Numbered from the stretch's first letter, positions 26,525 to 35,396 are shown. The stretch is DNA of 64,000 nt from Deltaproteobacteria bacterium (GCA_029262455.1 JAJCZJ010000125.1:1-64000), one strand, 5' to 3'. The notes: generated by a model not told the origin, from the sequence alone. Translations and numbers: made by a program.

Positions 26525-27357
26525 CGCCGATCACCGCCAGCCGGAAGCTTTCGCCGCATCATTCGCGCAACCCTCGCCATGGAATAACGGCGCAGCCAAT
26601 CGATGTAAGCAAGCACGGACCCGTAGCGAACCGAATTGCTCGAGTAAACCGCGATTCGCGGGTGGCGAACACATTCCACCAGGTCTCGCGCGACGCTTTC
26701 CGGAGACACCGGTTCCATGAGCCCAGCCGGCCCGGCGCTTCGGTCGAGCAACGCTTCGGCCCCCTCGACTTGTGAATTACGTACAGAAACCTCGTGCATC
26801 TCGGTGTCGATGACTCCCGGATGGTACTCAGTGACGAAGATCTCCGTACCCGCCCACTCCGACTGCAAAGCCCGGGTCCATCCGTGCAGCGCCGCTTTGC
26901 TCGCGGCGTAGGAAGAGAAATACGGCACGCCAAGGAAGGCACCGGGCGAACCTATATTGATGATCAAGCCCCTGTGTTGACGAAGCATCGCAGGCAACAG
27001 CCTACTTGTCGCCGTCACCGCCGCGGTAAAATTGACGTCCAAGACGCGGCGCATCGCCTCGGGGGTCAGATCCTCGATCGTCGTCAGCTCCGATACCCCG
27101 GCGTTGTTGATCAAGACGTCGACCCGTCCGAAGTGTTCCACGGCCCGGTCGATTGCTCTTTCGACCGCGCCAAGATCGGTCAAGTCAGCGGGCAGCACCA
27201 ACGCGTCGTTCATTTTCGACGCGTTCTCGCGCAACCGATCTTCGCGACGCGCGATCATCGCAACCCGGGCCCCCGCGGCGTCCAAGGCCAAACACGCCGC
27301 CCGCCCGATCCCCGCGGACGCGCCCGTCACGATTACAACTGCACCTTCGACCTGCAT
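26521..27357 (-). CDS. SDR-family oxidoreductase
   Basis: A 278-residue short-chain dehydrogenase/reductase. Seen: the cofactor motif TGASAGIG, NNAG in VLINNAGVSE, catalytic Ser in NIGSPGAFLG and YxxxK in SYAASKAAL. The C-terminal 50 residues (DLVECVRHPRIAVYSS, then a basic tail) are shared with the next upstream SDR, showing a tandem duplication. It starts 11 bases after that paralogue and its stop overlaps the cupin start by four bases. The substrate is unknown; neighbours (patatin, cupin) suggest lipid or fatty-acyl metabolism. Confidence 0.88.
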   Translation of the reverse strand: MQVEGAVVIVTGASAGIGRAACLALDAAGARVAMIARREDRLRENASKMNDALVLPADLTDLGAVERAIDRAVEHFGRVDVLINNAGVSELTTIEDLTPEAMRRVLDVNFTAAVTATSRLLPAMLRQHRGLIINIGSPGAFLGVPYFSSYAASKAALHGWTRALQSEWAGTEIFVTEYHPGVIDTEMHEVSVRNSQVEGAEALLDRSAGPAGLMEPVSPESVARDLVECVRHPRIAVYSSNSVRYGSVLAYIDWLRRYSMARVARMMRRKLPAGGDRR

Positions 27358-27368
27358 TTCGTCACCGC

Positions 27369-28718
27369 CTACGAGCCGTCAGACTCGTCTTCCCTCTTGG
27401 CCTCGGAGGGTTTGCTTCCCTTTGCGGACGCAGCGGCGCGCTCGGCAGCCGCGCGAACCCGTTCGGTAGCCTCGGGCGACAACACGGCGACCTTCTTCGC
27501 GGCTCTCTTCGTCGCCGGCTTTTTCGCTGCCGCCTTCTTCGTAGCCGCCCTTTTTCTCGTTGTCTTCGTCGCAGCTTTCTTGGTTGCAACCTTCTTCGTT
27601 GTCGCCTTTTTCGTTGCTGCCTTCTTCGCAGACGCCTTCGATGCAGGGACAGGCGGTGCGGGTGGGGTCGGCACCACCTCGTCTGCGCTAGCTGCCGGGT
27701 TCACCGTATCCGCCACCGGACCTCCACCCGTCGCAGGCGACGCGCCCTTGCTAGGCACTTCACTCTTCGTCGCGGGCGAGGCCGACTTGCTAGGCACTTC
27801 ACTCTTCGCTCTTGCGGCGGTTGCTGCCGAATCCGGCGCCGCGGCCGCCGGTTTTGCCGCACTTCGCGCCGTGTTCGCAGGACGCGGCGTGAACACAGAG
27901 GCTCCTAAGCGGGCACGCATCCTCGAGGCCATACGCGACCCGAGAAACACACGAATGCGAGAGAACAGACCAAGGAAAGCAACGAGGCGGATCGTCGGAC
28001 TTGAATAAGCGGTAGACTTCGGATTGCGGACACATTCCACCAGCATCCGGGCGATCTCTTCAGGTCGTTGCTCTCTCACCAACATTTTCGCCAAGGCGCT
28101 CTGGTTCGGATCGCCAAAAAAGTCCCGCCCCAACTCGCCCAGATCGGACTCCGGCTGCGAGCCCGTTTCCACGTAGCCGGGAAAGAACTCGGTCACCGTG
28201 ATGTCACTGTCGACCCATTCAGCCTGCATGGCGCGGGTCCAACCGCTCAACGCGGCCTTGCTCGCTACATACGACGCCATCATCGGGAGCCCCAAGAGGT
28301 ATCCGACCGACCCGACGTTGATGATCTGACCGCCGCCACTCTCGCGCATCGCAGCGGCGGCCACCTGTGTCGCAACCATGGGACCTATGAAGTTGGTCTC
28401 CATCAAAGCACGGGTCGCGGCCGCATCGAGTTTGTCGGAGCGCGTGACCTGAATCGCGGCAGCATTATTGATGAGAACGTCTAGACGTCCGAAATGGGCC
28501 ACGGTCCGTTCGACCATGGTCCGGGCCTGGGCCAGATCCGAGATATCGGTCGGAACGACCAACGCGTCCTTCATGCGGCCGGCGACCTTCTCGAGGCCAT
28601 CCTTGCTGCGCGCCGCCAACGCGACGCGGGCTCCAGCCCGGTCGAAAGCTTCCGCCGTCGCAGCACCGATACCGCGCGACGCTCCAGTAATTAATACCAC
28701 TGCACCGTAGGGAGTCAT
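27369..28718 (-). CDS. SDR-family oxidoreductase with histone-H1-like Lys/Ala-rich tail
   Basis: A 449-residue protein. Residues 1-about 265 are a complete SDR enzyme: TGASRGIG, NNAA in VLINNAAAIQ, Ser in NVGSVGYLLG and YxxxK in SYVASKAAL. It is a tandem paralogue of the SDR at 26521-27357. A low-complexity linker of about 100 residues follows, with a 13-residue repeat (KSEVPSKSASPAT, KSEVPSKGASPAT). It leads to a strongly basic stretch of about 55 residues made of KKAATKK-type repeats, as in histone H1-like or HU-tail proteins. The frame is continuous, so it is a true fusion in this assembly. The ATG at 28718 is the first before the SDR core. The tail may bind nucleic acid, membrane phosphate or acidic partners. 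Confidence 0.85.
   Translation of the reverse strand: MTPYGAVVLITGASRGIGAATAEAFDRAGARVALAARSKDGLEKVAGRMKDALVVPTDISDLAQARTMVERTVAHFGRLDVLINNAAAIQVTRSDKLDAAATRALMETNFIGPMVATQVAAAAMRESGGGQIINVGSVGYLLGLPMMASYVASKAALSGWTRAMQAEWVDSDITVTEFFPGYVETGSQPESDLGELGRDFFGDPNQSALAKMLVREQRPEEIARMLVECVRNPKSTAYSSPTIRLVAFLGLFSRIRVFLGSRMASRMRARLGASVFTPRPANTARSAAKPAAAAPDSAATAARAKSEVPSKSASPATKSEVPSKGASPATGGGPVADTVNPAASADEVVPTPPAPPVPASKASAKKAATKKATTKKVATKKAATKTTRKRAATKKAAAKKPATKRAAKKVAVLSPEATERVRAAAERAAASAKGSKPSEAKREDESDGS
27747..27808. repeat. 39-bp tandem direct repeat inside the SDR tail
   Basis: The 23-mer beginning CTTGCTAGGCACTTC occurs at 27747-27769 and again at 27786-27808, a period of 39 bp. It encodes the 13-residue repeat in the linker of the SDR fusion protein. 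The near-identity at the DNA level points to a recent slippage or duplication event. Confidence 0.8.
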
Positions 28719-28854
28719 GACCGCCCAGCGTACAGGTTCGCCGCCCATTGAAAAACAGGTAAGGCGGCGAAAATGCGAATTTTGGCGTCGCTCCCGGGGA
28801 AACCTCGGATCCTCCATGCTCTTGGCTGGGTCTCACCCCCAAGCGTACCTCTGC

Positions 28855-29967
28855 CTACGGTGCGCCACCAAGATAGCCCAGCAGACGAGAGGCAATCACC
28901 GAGGCACCGTCCGCATCTACCTCGGTTTGCGGCCACGGTTCAGACAACGCCTCGTCGATCGCCTGGTCCCAACGCCCGCCTCGCAAGTCTTGAGGGGAAA
29001 GGTAGGAACTCGGCAAATTGCGCTCGACGTAGTCGACGAGAACCGGGTACTCAGCAAAACGCCCGCGCGAAGTATAGACCATCGCCGTTCGATTGGCCTG
29101 ACATTCGGAAACGACTCCGTATCCTGGTTTGGTCATCACGACATCGACCGCGGCGACCAGGTCCTCGTAGGCAACCCCGTGCTCAAACAAGTGTCGGTTG
29201 GGCAACGACACATAGCCGGGCGGCAGGGTCACGGAACGAACCGAATCGGTCAACACGTAGATCACCCCCGGCCGCGCTGCCGGCAAGGAATCGAGAACCA
29301 CACCCATTCCGCCAAAGGAGAGCAGTACCAACTTGGCAGCGCTCGGAAGCCCCAAGGCCGCTCGCACGTCCACGGGATCCCTCAGACTGCGGCGCGCTAC
29401 GAGCGGGACATCGATCGACCTCGAAAAAGCCGTCATCGGACATGTCATCGGCAATCGCATCAACAGATCGGCACGACCGTACGATCGTCGCAGCTCAGCG
29501 ACGAGACCCTCAAACTCGGGCATCTCCTGAACGTAGTCTTCATAAATCCAGTCCCATGAGAAGTTGGCAACGGCAACGCCAGGGAGGCGCAACTCCGCCG
29601 CAATATCGAAGGCCAAGGCGGGGACATCGGCAACCACCAACGCGGGACCGAGGCGACGCAATTCGCGCACTTCGCCGTCCACCACGGCCTGCTTGTTCGC
29701 CGCCAGGGCCGCGTACTGTTGCAACGTCGCGCGCGGATCAACCGTTAGGCTATCGGATTGCACGACACCGACATCGAGCTGAACAGGTCGGTAGTCGAAA
29801 GAAAACGGCAGAGCCTCGGAATACAACGACCGTGGAGCCGTTGTGCGAATGTCAACACGCACATCCGGACGGGCCAAACACAGGGCGCGCAGGATCTCGA
29901 TCATCCGCGTCGAATGACCAAACCCGTGCCCCGAAACGTAGGCTACGACCAGCGGTCCTTCGCTCAC
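28855..29967 (-). CDS. GT-B fold glycosyltransferase, L-arabinokinase N-domain/MurG-like
   Basis: A 370-residue putative glycosyltransferase. The N-terminus has VAYVSGHGFGHSTRMIEIL, the Gly/His signature seen at the start of MurG-like enzymes and in the N-terminal domain of plant L-arabinokinase. The C-terminal half has VLLSFGGMG, a loop before DVVMTKPGYGVVSECQANRTAMVY, and RGRFAEYPVL, typical of the nucleotide-sugar-binding half. The GTG at 29967 is selected because AAGGTGAG lies six bases upstream; the frame is open to 30072. No membrane segment or signal is seen. Donor and acceptor are unknown. It stands 136 bp upstream of the SDR-patatin operon. Confidence 0.75.
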   Translation of the reverse strand: MSEGPLVVAYVSGHGFGHSTRMIEILRALCLARPDVRVDIRTTAPRSLYSEALPFSFDYRPVQLDVGVVQSDSLTVDPRATLQQYAALAANKQAVVDGEVRELRRLGPALVVADVPALAFDIAAELRLPGVAVANFSWDWIYEDYVQEMPEFEGLVAELRRSYGRADLLMRLPMTCPMTAFSRSIDVPLVARRSLRDPVDVRAALGLPSAAKLVLLSFGGMGVVLDSLPAARPGVIYVLTDSVRSVTLPPGYVSLPNRHLFEHGVAYEDLVAAVDVVMTKPGYGVVSECQANRTAMVYTSRGRFAEYPVLVDYVERNLPSSYLSPQDLRGGRWDQAIDEALSEPWPQTEVDADGASVIASRLLGYLGGAP

Positions 29968-30052
29968 TGCGAACTCACCTTCAATATCGATTCCCTCCCC
30001 TTGAGAGACTGTCGATGTTTCTCGAAATGACGGGCAAAGCCCCACAAAATCT

Positions 30053-30082
30053 CCTCTCCCGCATCGCAGCACGCGGGAGAGG
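30053..30082. repeat. REP-like hairpin, copy 1
   Basis: CCTCTCCCGC and GCGGGAGAGG form a perfect 10-bp stem around ATCGCAGCAC. The hairpin lies upstream of the GT-B gene in a gene-free stretch and shares the core CTCCC...GGGAG with a second hairpin 90 bp away. Short hairpins of this type occur as dispersed intergenic repeats in many bacteria. Confidence 0.6.
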
Positions 30083-30393
30083 ACGAAAGGTGAGGGTTCG
30101 TTCTTGAACGTGTGCGCGAAAGCACTGCGGCACTAGGGCAAGAAGGAAGTCGGCATTCCGATCCCCTTGGCCCTATCCCGGAGGGCCCGGAGGGAGAGGG
30201 GATTCGGGTGGGTTGGTCGACGGGACTTGGCAATCTGCATTGATCGACAGTCTCCGGGGGGAGAGGGTATCGATTCGGATGTCACCAAGTGAAGACGATC
30301 TTCGACGGGTCCGGAGCCCCCCTCTCATCGGAGGCACCCGCGGCATCGCCGTTTCGTACCAAGTAGATCGCCTTCATCTTTTCCTCCAACCGA
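30073..30393. other. Gene-free stretch with REP-like hairpins
   Basis: About 320 bp between the GT-B gene and the end of the sugar dehydrogenase gene. Only the two hairpins are recognisable; the remainder shows no supported coding frame, promoter or RNA. Confidence 0.5.
30171..30200. repeat. REP-like hairpin, copy 2
   Basis: CCCTATCCC (30171-30179) pairs with GGGAGAGGG (30192-30200) with one mismatch, and outer bases CCGATCCCC and GGGGATTCGG extend the stem imperfectly. It resembles the hairpin at 30053-30082 in its CCC/GGGAGAGG core. Confidence 0.5.
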
Positions 30394-32004
30394 TCAACGC
30401 GGAGCCAACAGAAAAACCTCGCCCTGGCGATCGACAATATAGATTTCGCCGCGTGCATCCTCGCCAAAGCTCGACACGGACCGAATATCCAACCCGTCGG
30501 GCAATTCGATCGAGCTACTGATTTCGCCAACGCGCGTCACCGCCCCGTTCACGACGTCGAGGGTACGAATCCCTTGCCGCACAAAGTCGCTAAACAGATA
30601 GGTCCCGTCCAAAGACCGCAGAACACAACCACGGTAAACGAACCCGCCAGTGACCGAGGCCCCGAGGCTCCGCCCGTACTGATGGATGGGAAAGACAAAC
30701 GCGTCACGCTCCGGCGGCTCGGGGCAATCCGGTGCCGGATCCGGCTCGAAGCAACTGTCAGCCTCAAAAATATCCCAACCGTAGTTCTCACCGCCACGAC
30801 TATCGGCTGGCTGGAAGTCGATCTCTTCAAAAGTCTGTTGCCCGACGTCGGCAATAAAGAGATCCCCCGTCGCCCGGTCGAAGCTAAAGCGCCACGGATT
30901 GCGCAAGCCCTTGGCCCAGATCAAGCCGAGCTCACCCTCGATCGGGTTGGGGTTGTTGCTGGGAACCCGCCAATACGGAGCATCCGCGACGTCTACGTCG
31001 ACGCGGAGTAGCTTGCCCAGCAATATATCATCGCGCTGGGCAGTCTCTCGCGGGTCACCACCTCCGCCGCCATCTCCCATACCGATGTACATCATTCCGT
31101 CGGGACCGAAGGCGAGCTGACCACCGTTGTGATTGGAGAACGGCTGGTCGATGGCGAGGAGGACTCGCTCACTATCGGGTTCTGCACGGTTTGGGTCGTC
31201 GCGACTCCGCAGAAATCGAGACACCACTGTCGCTCCCGCGGCCACGCCTGGCGGACACGCCACCGCGCGACAATTGTAGTTGACGAAGAACCAGCGGTTG
31301 TTTTCGTAGTCCGGATGAAACGCGATACTCAGCAGACCGCGCTCATCAAAGACTCCTCCGCTGAACGCAACCCGATCAACGAGATTCAGAAACGGCTCGG
31401 CGAGTCGCTCGTAGCCGGTCGATGTTCTGACGACGACCCAGACCGTCCCGCCCTGCTCGAGAACGAAGATGCGGTTGGGATCTAGCGGAGGTCCACTCAC
31501 ATGGCTCGGCGAGGCCAATCCATCTGCGACAAGAACGGCTCGGTAGTCTTCGGTATTCGACGCAGGGATCCCGGCACAAACATCGCCACCTGGCTCGAGC
31601 GCACACGCGTCACTACAGCCGTCACCACCGTCTACGTTTCCATCGTCACATTCCTCTGGAAACTGCACGACGCCGTCACCACACTGCGGAGGGAGCGGTG
31701 TCGCGGTGGGTGTCGGCGTCGATGTCGGGGTCGGCGTATCGGCAATACAGACCTCGAGAGCTGCGCGCACGGCGGCGACCAGTTCGCCGACCGCGACGCG
31801 TCCGTCCGCGTTGGTGTCGAAAACTGGGCACTCACTCAACTCGAGCTGCCGCAACGCGATCCTGACACCGCGAATCAACTCGGCAATCGAGACTTGACTG
31901 TCGCCGTCGCAGTCGCCCGGGCAGGACTGCGCAAAAACGCCTGACGCGCCAACAACAAACGACACGGCCAAGGAAACCAGCAAACGCGATGAACGCATAA
32001 TCAT
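30394..32004 (-). CDS. Secreted PQQ-type sugar dehydrogenase with EF-hand module
   Basis: A 536-residue exported protein. The ATG at 32004 has GGGAGGTG six bases upstream and starts a signal peptide ending near GASGVFAQ. Residues about 30-90 are a paired EF-hand module (DCDGDSQVSIAE and DTNADGRVAVGE), followed by a Thr/Pro linker and a Cys-rich CGDGVVQFPEECDDGN repeat. Residues about 150-536 are a glucose/sorbosone dehydrogenase propeller: GLLSIAFHPDYENNRWFFVNY, FSNHNGGQLAFGPDG, MGDGGGGGDP and AKGLRNPWRFSFD. Such enzymes oxidise aldose sugars in the periplasm with PQQ. The EF-hand module is homologous to the one at the C-terminus of the giant protein but sits at the other end. Confidence 0.88.
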   Translation of the reverse strand: MIMRSSRLLVSLAVSFVVGASGVFAQSCPGDCDGDSQVSIAELIRGVRIALRQLELSECPVFDTNADGRVAVGELVAAVRAALEVCIADTPTPTSTPTPTATPLPPQCGDGVVQFPEECDDGNVDGGDGCSDACALEPGGDVCAGIPASNTEDYRAVLVADGLASPSHVSGPPLDPNRIFVLEQGGTVWVVVRTSTGYERLAEPFLNLVDRVAFSGGVFDERGLLSIAFHPDYENNRWFFVNYNCRAVACPPGVAAGATVVSRFLRSRDDPNRAEPDSERVLLAIDQPFSNHNGGQLAFGPDGMMYIGMGDGGGGGDPRETAQRDDILLGKLLRVDVDVADAPYWRVPSNNPNPIEGELGLIWAKGLRNPWRFSFDRATGDLFIADVGQQTFEEIDFQPADSRGGENYGWDIFEADSCFEPDPAPDCPEPPERDAFVFPIHQYGRSLGASVTGGFVYRGCVLRSLDGTYLFSDFVRQGIRTLDVVNGAVTRVGEISSSIELPDGLDIRSVSSFGEDARGEIYIVDRQGEVFLLAPR

Positions 32005-32085
32005 GAGACACCTCCCGAGCACTCTACGCGTTTCACAAGTCGCCGGGAACCGCAGGAAGTGCGCGTTACTCCAGCTCAGAAGCCC

Positions 32086-33243
32086 TCACGGCTTTTCCGC
32101 GCCAAAGAGCGCCATCGCAAAATATTGTGAGCCACCACCGTACGCATGCCCCAACGCCTTTTTCGCTCCGGCAACCTGGTGCTCTCCAGCTTCTCCGCGC
32201 ACCTGGTTCGCCGCTTCGGCATAGCGACACATGCCCGAAGCGCCGATTGCGTTGGAAGAAAGAACCCCTCCGGACATGTTCACCGGGCGCGAACCATCCA
32301 ACGCCGTCGTGCCATCGAGAGTAAGTTTCCAACCCTCACCCTCATCGGCAAACCCCATCGTTTCCATCCACATCGGCTCGAACCACGAAAACGGAACATA
32401 GCACTCGATACAGTCGATCTCTTTACGAGGATCCTTGATGCCAGCCTGGCTGTAGAGATCCTGCGCCGCCATCCGTCCTGACATCGGATTGACCGCGTCG
32501 CGTTTCGCAAACTGCACAGGCTCGCTGCGCATCGACGAGCCATGGACCCACGCCGGCTTGCGCGGAGTTCGTTCGGCCAGCTTCTCGTTCGACAGAATCA
32601 TCGCACAAGCACCGTCCGACGAGGGGCAGCTCTCGAGATAGCGGATCGGATCCCACAGCATCATCGAGTCGCGGATCATTTCGTACGATATATCGGGCAT
32701 CTTAAGATGGGCGTACGGGTTCTTCAGCGCGTTGAGCCGGTCCTTCAGCGCGACTCGAATCCCGGTGTCTTCAGGAGCACCCGAACGGTGCATATACGTC
32801 CTCACCAACGGCGCGAAAAAGCCACCGGCGCCGGCGACGACAGAAACCGAGAACGGCGGCGACAACGTCAACGCCCACATCGCATTACTTTCTGACTGCT
32901 TTTCGAACGAGATCGTCAGCACCCGTTCATGCAAGCCTGCAGAGACCAAGCTCATCGCGACATTGGCCGTCGAGCCGCCGACACTTCCAGCGGTGTGCAC
33001 ACGCAGCAAAGGCTTGCCTGTCGCACCGAGCGCGTCCGCGAGATAGTTCTCCGGCAGCATCATTCCCTCAAACATGTCGGGAGCCTTACCCACCACGACG
33101 GCATCAATGTCGGCCCAAGTCAGCTCGGCGTCTTCCAGCGCACGCAACGCGGCCTCGCGCAGGAGGCCGGGCATCGAAACATCAATACGGTTAGCGTCGA
33201 AGTTCGTTTGACCGACGCCAATGACAGCACAGAGTTCCGCCAT
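32086..33243 (-). CDS. Thiolase-fold protein lacking the nucleophile Cys (subunit A)
   Basis: A 385-residue thiolase-superfamily protein. The fold is recognisable from the N-terminal VIGVGQTNFDANRID, the central SSDGACAMIL and the C-terminal NMSGGVLSSNAIGASGM and GHAYGGGSQYF. At the first catalytic site the usual Cys is absent: the segment reads RVHTAGSVGGSTAN. This matches lipid-transfer-protein (Ltp2-like) aldolases more than true thiolases. The ATG at 33243 follows the upstream partner's stop by one base. With that partner and the DUF35 protein it probably forms a hetero-oligomeric complex that cleaves or binds acyl-CoA esters, perhaps of branched or steroid-like chains; the substrate is not shown. 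Confidence 0.82.
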   Translation of the reverse strand: MAELCAVIGVGQTNFDANRIDVSMPGLLREAALRALEDAELTWADIDAVVVGKAPDMFEGMMLPENYLADALGATGKPLLRVHTAGSVGGSTANVAMSLVSAGLHERVLTISFEKQSESNAMWALTLSPPFSVSVVAGAGGFFAPLVRTYMHRSGAPEDTGIRVALKDRLNALKNPYAHLKMPDISYEMIRDSMMLWDPIRYLESCPSSDGACAMILSNEKLAERTPRKPAWVHGSSMRSEPVQFAKRDAVNPMSGRMAAQDLYSQAGIKDPRKEIDCIECYVPFSWFEPMWMETMGFADEGEGWKLTLDGTTALDGSRPVNMSGGVLSSNAIGASGMCRYAEAANQVRGEAGEHQVAGAKKALGHAYGGGSQYFAMALFGAEKP

Positions 33244-33244
33244 C

Positions 33245-34294
33245 TCACTCTCCCTCCAGAACAACCACCAGGTTTTGCTGCAAACACGGGCCTTGGCCGG
33301 CGTGCGCCACGGCGCGATCACCATTGCCCGCGGCAATCCTCATCGCCGCGTCGCCGATCCGATTGAGCCCACATGACATCAATGTATGCGCGGCGAGGGA
33401 TCCGCCCGATTCGTTTACCTTCAAGTCGTCGCTCAGCCCCAAGGCGTTTCGCAGCAACACCTCCTGGTGCGAATACGGCGCCGTGACCTCGGCGAAATCA
33501 ATCTTATCTTTTGCGACGCCGGCCTTTTCAGCGGCAGTCGCTGCTGACGGCAGTTGTGTGAGATCGCGTACACCGAGCGCCGGCGGATCGATGCGATGGT
33601 CGAAACCACGAATCCAGACCGGCCGCCGAGAGTGCTCCCGCGCGAGTTCGGCCGAGGCAATCACCATCACAGTCGCGCCATCGCTGTTGGCTGGGCAGTC
33701 GTGATCACGCAACGGAGAGACCCGGTAGGGCTCGCCCAACAGATCCTCCGGACTCCGATCCGCTTTGCGAACCGCATGCGGATTGTTCATGGCGTCACGC
33801 ATCGAACGCGAAGCGACCTCTGCCATCTGCGTCTCGGTCACCACGCCCGACTCCAAACAGGCACGCGCCTGCAGGCCCGTAATGCTGTCGAGATCGGGCC
33901 AGAGTGGAGTCACACAATACGGATCGGTCTGAAGAGCCTGGACTTGGGTAATATCGCCAGGCGAAGTCTTGCCAAAGCTGTAGACCAGCGCCGACTCGAC
34001 CTCGCCGGTCTGGATCTTCACCCACGCCTCGTACAACGCCCAGGCACCGTCCTGTTCGACATGCGATTCCTTGATTGGAGGCCAAGAACCAACCGCGTCG
34101 AGCGCCATCACAAAGGCGAACGGCTGCCCCTGGAGCCAGTCGCTACTGCCTGAACACGTAAACCCAATATCGGTACGCGCCATCCCCGATTGCTTCACGG
34201 CCTCGGCGGCAACCGGCTGCAAGATCTCGACCTCGCTGCGAATATCATCCTCAATGTTCGACTGCGCGAACGAGATGATCGCTACATCGCGCAT
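33245..34294 (-). CDS. Thiolase-fold protein lacking the nucleophile Cys (subunit B)
   Basis: A 349-residue thiolase-superfamily protein, shorter than its neighbour. Seen: VAIISFAQSNIEDDIRSE at the start, PANSDGATVMVIASAE in the middle, and KVNESGGSLAAHTLMSCGLNRIGDA near the end. The nucleophile region reads ESHVEQDGAWALYEA, with no Cys, so classical thiolase chemistry is unlikely. Its ATG overlaps the DUF35 stop by one base (TGATG), a sign of translational coupling, and it ends one base before the next thiolase start. Pairing of two unlike thiolase subunits with a DUF35 protein is known from acyl-CoA thiolase and aldolase complexes. Confidence 0.82.
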   Translation of the reverse strand: MRDVAIISFAQSNIEDDIRSEVEILQPVAAEAVKQSGMARTDIGFTCSGSSDWLQGQPFAFVMALDAVGSWPPIKESHVEQDGAWALYEAWVKIQTGEVESALVYSFGKTSPGDITQVQALQTDPYCVTPLWPDLDSITGLQARACLESGVVTETQMAEVASRSMRDAMNNPHAVRKADRSPEDLLGEPYRVSPLRDHDCPANSDGATVMVIASAELAREHSRRPVWIRGFDHRIDPPALGVRDLTQLPSAATAAEKAGVAKDKIDFAEVTAPYSHQEVLLRNALGLSDDLKVNESGGSLAAHTLMSCGLNRIGDAAMRIAAGNGDRAVAHAGQGPCLQQNLVVVLEGE

Positions 34295-35280
34295 CAGCAG
34301 TACTCCTTAAAGTCTTCGTACGGAACATCCGGCTCATCGATCGGCGCAAAGAAGGCGATGCTCGTGACCGATGCCGAAAGCTCGGCATCGGGCACCCACT
34401 GCGCCTGCACACGCATGCCGAGTCGCACTTCATCCAACTCGCACTTCTGCAGCACGTGAAAGAACGGCAAGTTCGACCCGTCGAGCAATACGTTGATGCA
34501 AACGTAAGGGAGCTCGAGGTCGATGTTCTCCGATGGCACGCGCACGATCGAGTACGTTACAACCGTTCCCTTGTCGGACACTTCGACAATCTCGGAAGTG
34601 GGCTCCGCCGTCCGCGGATCGGCGCCGCGCGGCGGCACGTAGACCAGGTCGTCGCCCGGACGACGCGCTCCGAGGATCATCTTGTGGGCCAGCCCTCGCA
34701 AGAAGATCGTTTGCTCCCTACCGGCAGTGAAATCGTACTCCAACCGCAACGGAGTCCGAATCGCGCGCACCGGCTTGTCCTCACCGCTGAGAACGGGAGG
34801 TGCGGCAACCGCGTCGGCCTCGGCTACGAAAGCTTCGATATCCGCAATGTGCCCTTTTCGCTCAGCCGACCAACGCGGAGCAACCCGCATTCCAACCTGA
34901 ATGGCCGACTCATCGCCACCGACATCGACCATGTGGAGCATCGACGCATCCGCACCGTCGAGTTTGATCAGCGCAAAGGCAAAGGGGTGATCGAGCCGTT
35001 GCAGCGGCCGCGGCTTCGAGACCCACGAATACGAAACGACCTCGCCGCCGGGACCGACATCGACGAACTCATCCAGGGCCTCGGCCGTCACCGGATCGTA
35101 CTCCGACGGTGGCACCAGGACTCCCGCGGTCTTCGAGCGGATCCCAACGATCCGTCCCTCGCGCAACGCCCCAAAAAACTCCGACAAAATCGGACCACAC
35201 GACCGCCGAAACGGATACTCAATGACGTGCGGGCCCTTCAGGGGTTGCGAATCGCGCACAATCGATTCGATGCTTGCCAT
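34294..35280 (-). CDS. Tandem OB-fold DUF35 protein without zinc-ribbon cysteines
   Basis: A 328-residue protein made of two DUF35 units (about residues 10-150 and 175-320). Each has the helix-plus-ribbon start (FFGALREGRIVGIRS; FLRGLAHKMILGARR), the LVPPSEYDPVTAE or VYVPPRGADPRTAEP turn, and an OB-fold with VVSYSWVSKP or VVTYSIVRVP. The CxxC pairs that bind zinc in most DUF35 proteins are missing from both units. DUF35 proteins bind thiolase-fold partners and help present acyl-CoA. It heads the operon, and the operator-promoter region at 35397-35410 lies between it and a divergent TetR gene. Confidence 0.85.
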   Translation of the reverse strand: MASIESIVRDSQPLKGPHVIEYPFRRSCGPILSEFFGALREGRIVGIRSKTAGVLVPPSEYDPVTAEALDEFVDVGPGGEVVSYSWVSKPRPLQRLDHPFAFALIKLDGADASMLHMVDVGGDESAIQVGMRVAPRWSAERKGHIADIEAFVAEADAVAAPPVLSGEDKPVRAIRTPLRLEYDFTAGREQTIFLRGLAHKMILGARRPGDDLVYVPPRGADPRTAEPTSEIVEVSDKGTVVTYSIVRVPSENIDLELPYVCINVLLDGSNLPFFHVLQKCELDEVRLGMRVQAQWVPDAELSASVTSIAFFAPIDEPDVPYEDFKEYC

Positions 35281-35396
35281 CTTCTGCTCACCTCAGTCTA
35301 AACCAGGTCATCTGACCCGTTCTCAGGCCTTGGCGCTGCCAGCACCAAAGTCGTTGCTCGTGACCGGCATCTCGTAACAGGACACCGCAACCTTGA

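Noticed and set aside
28773-30107. 444-codon plus-strand open frame opposite the GT-B and SDR genes
   Set aside because: The product is an Arg/Pro/Ser-rich string without family features, and the minus strand holds clear enzymes.
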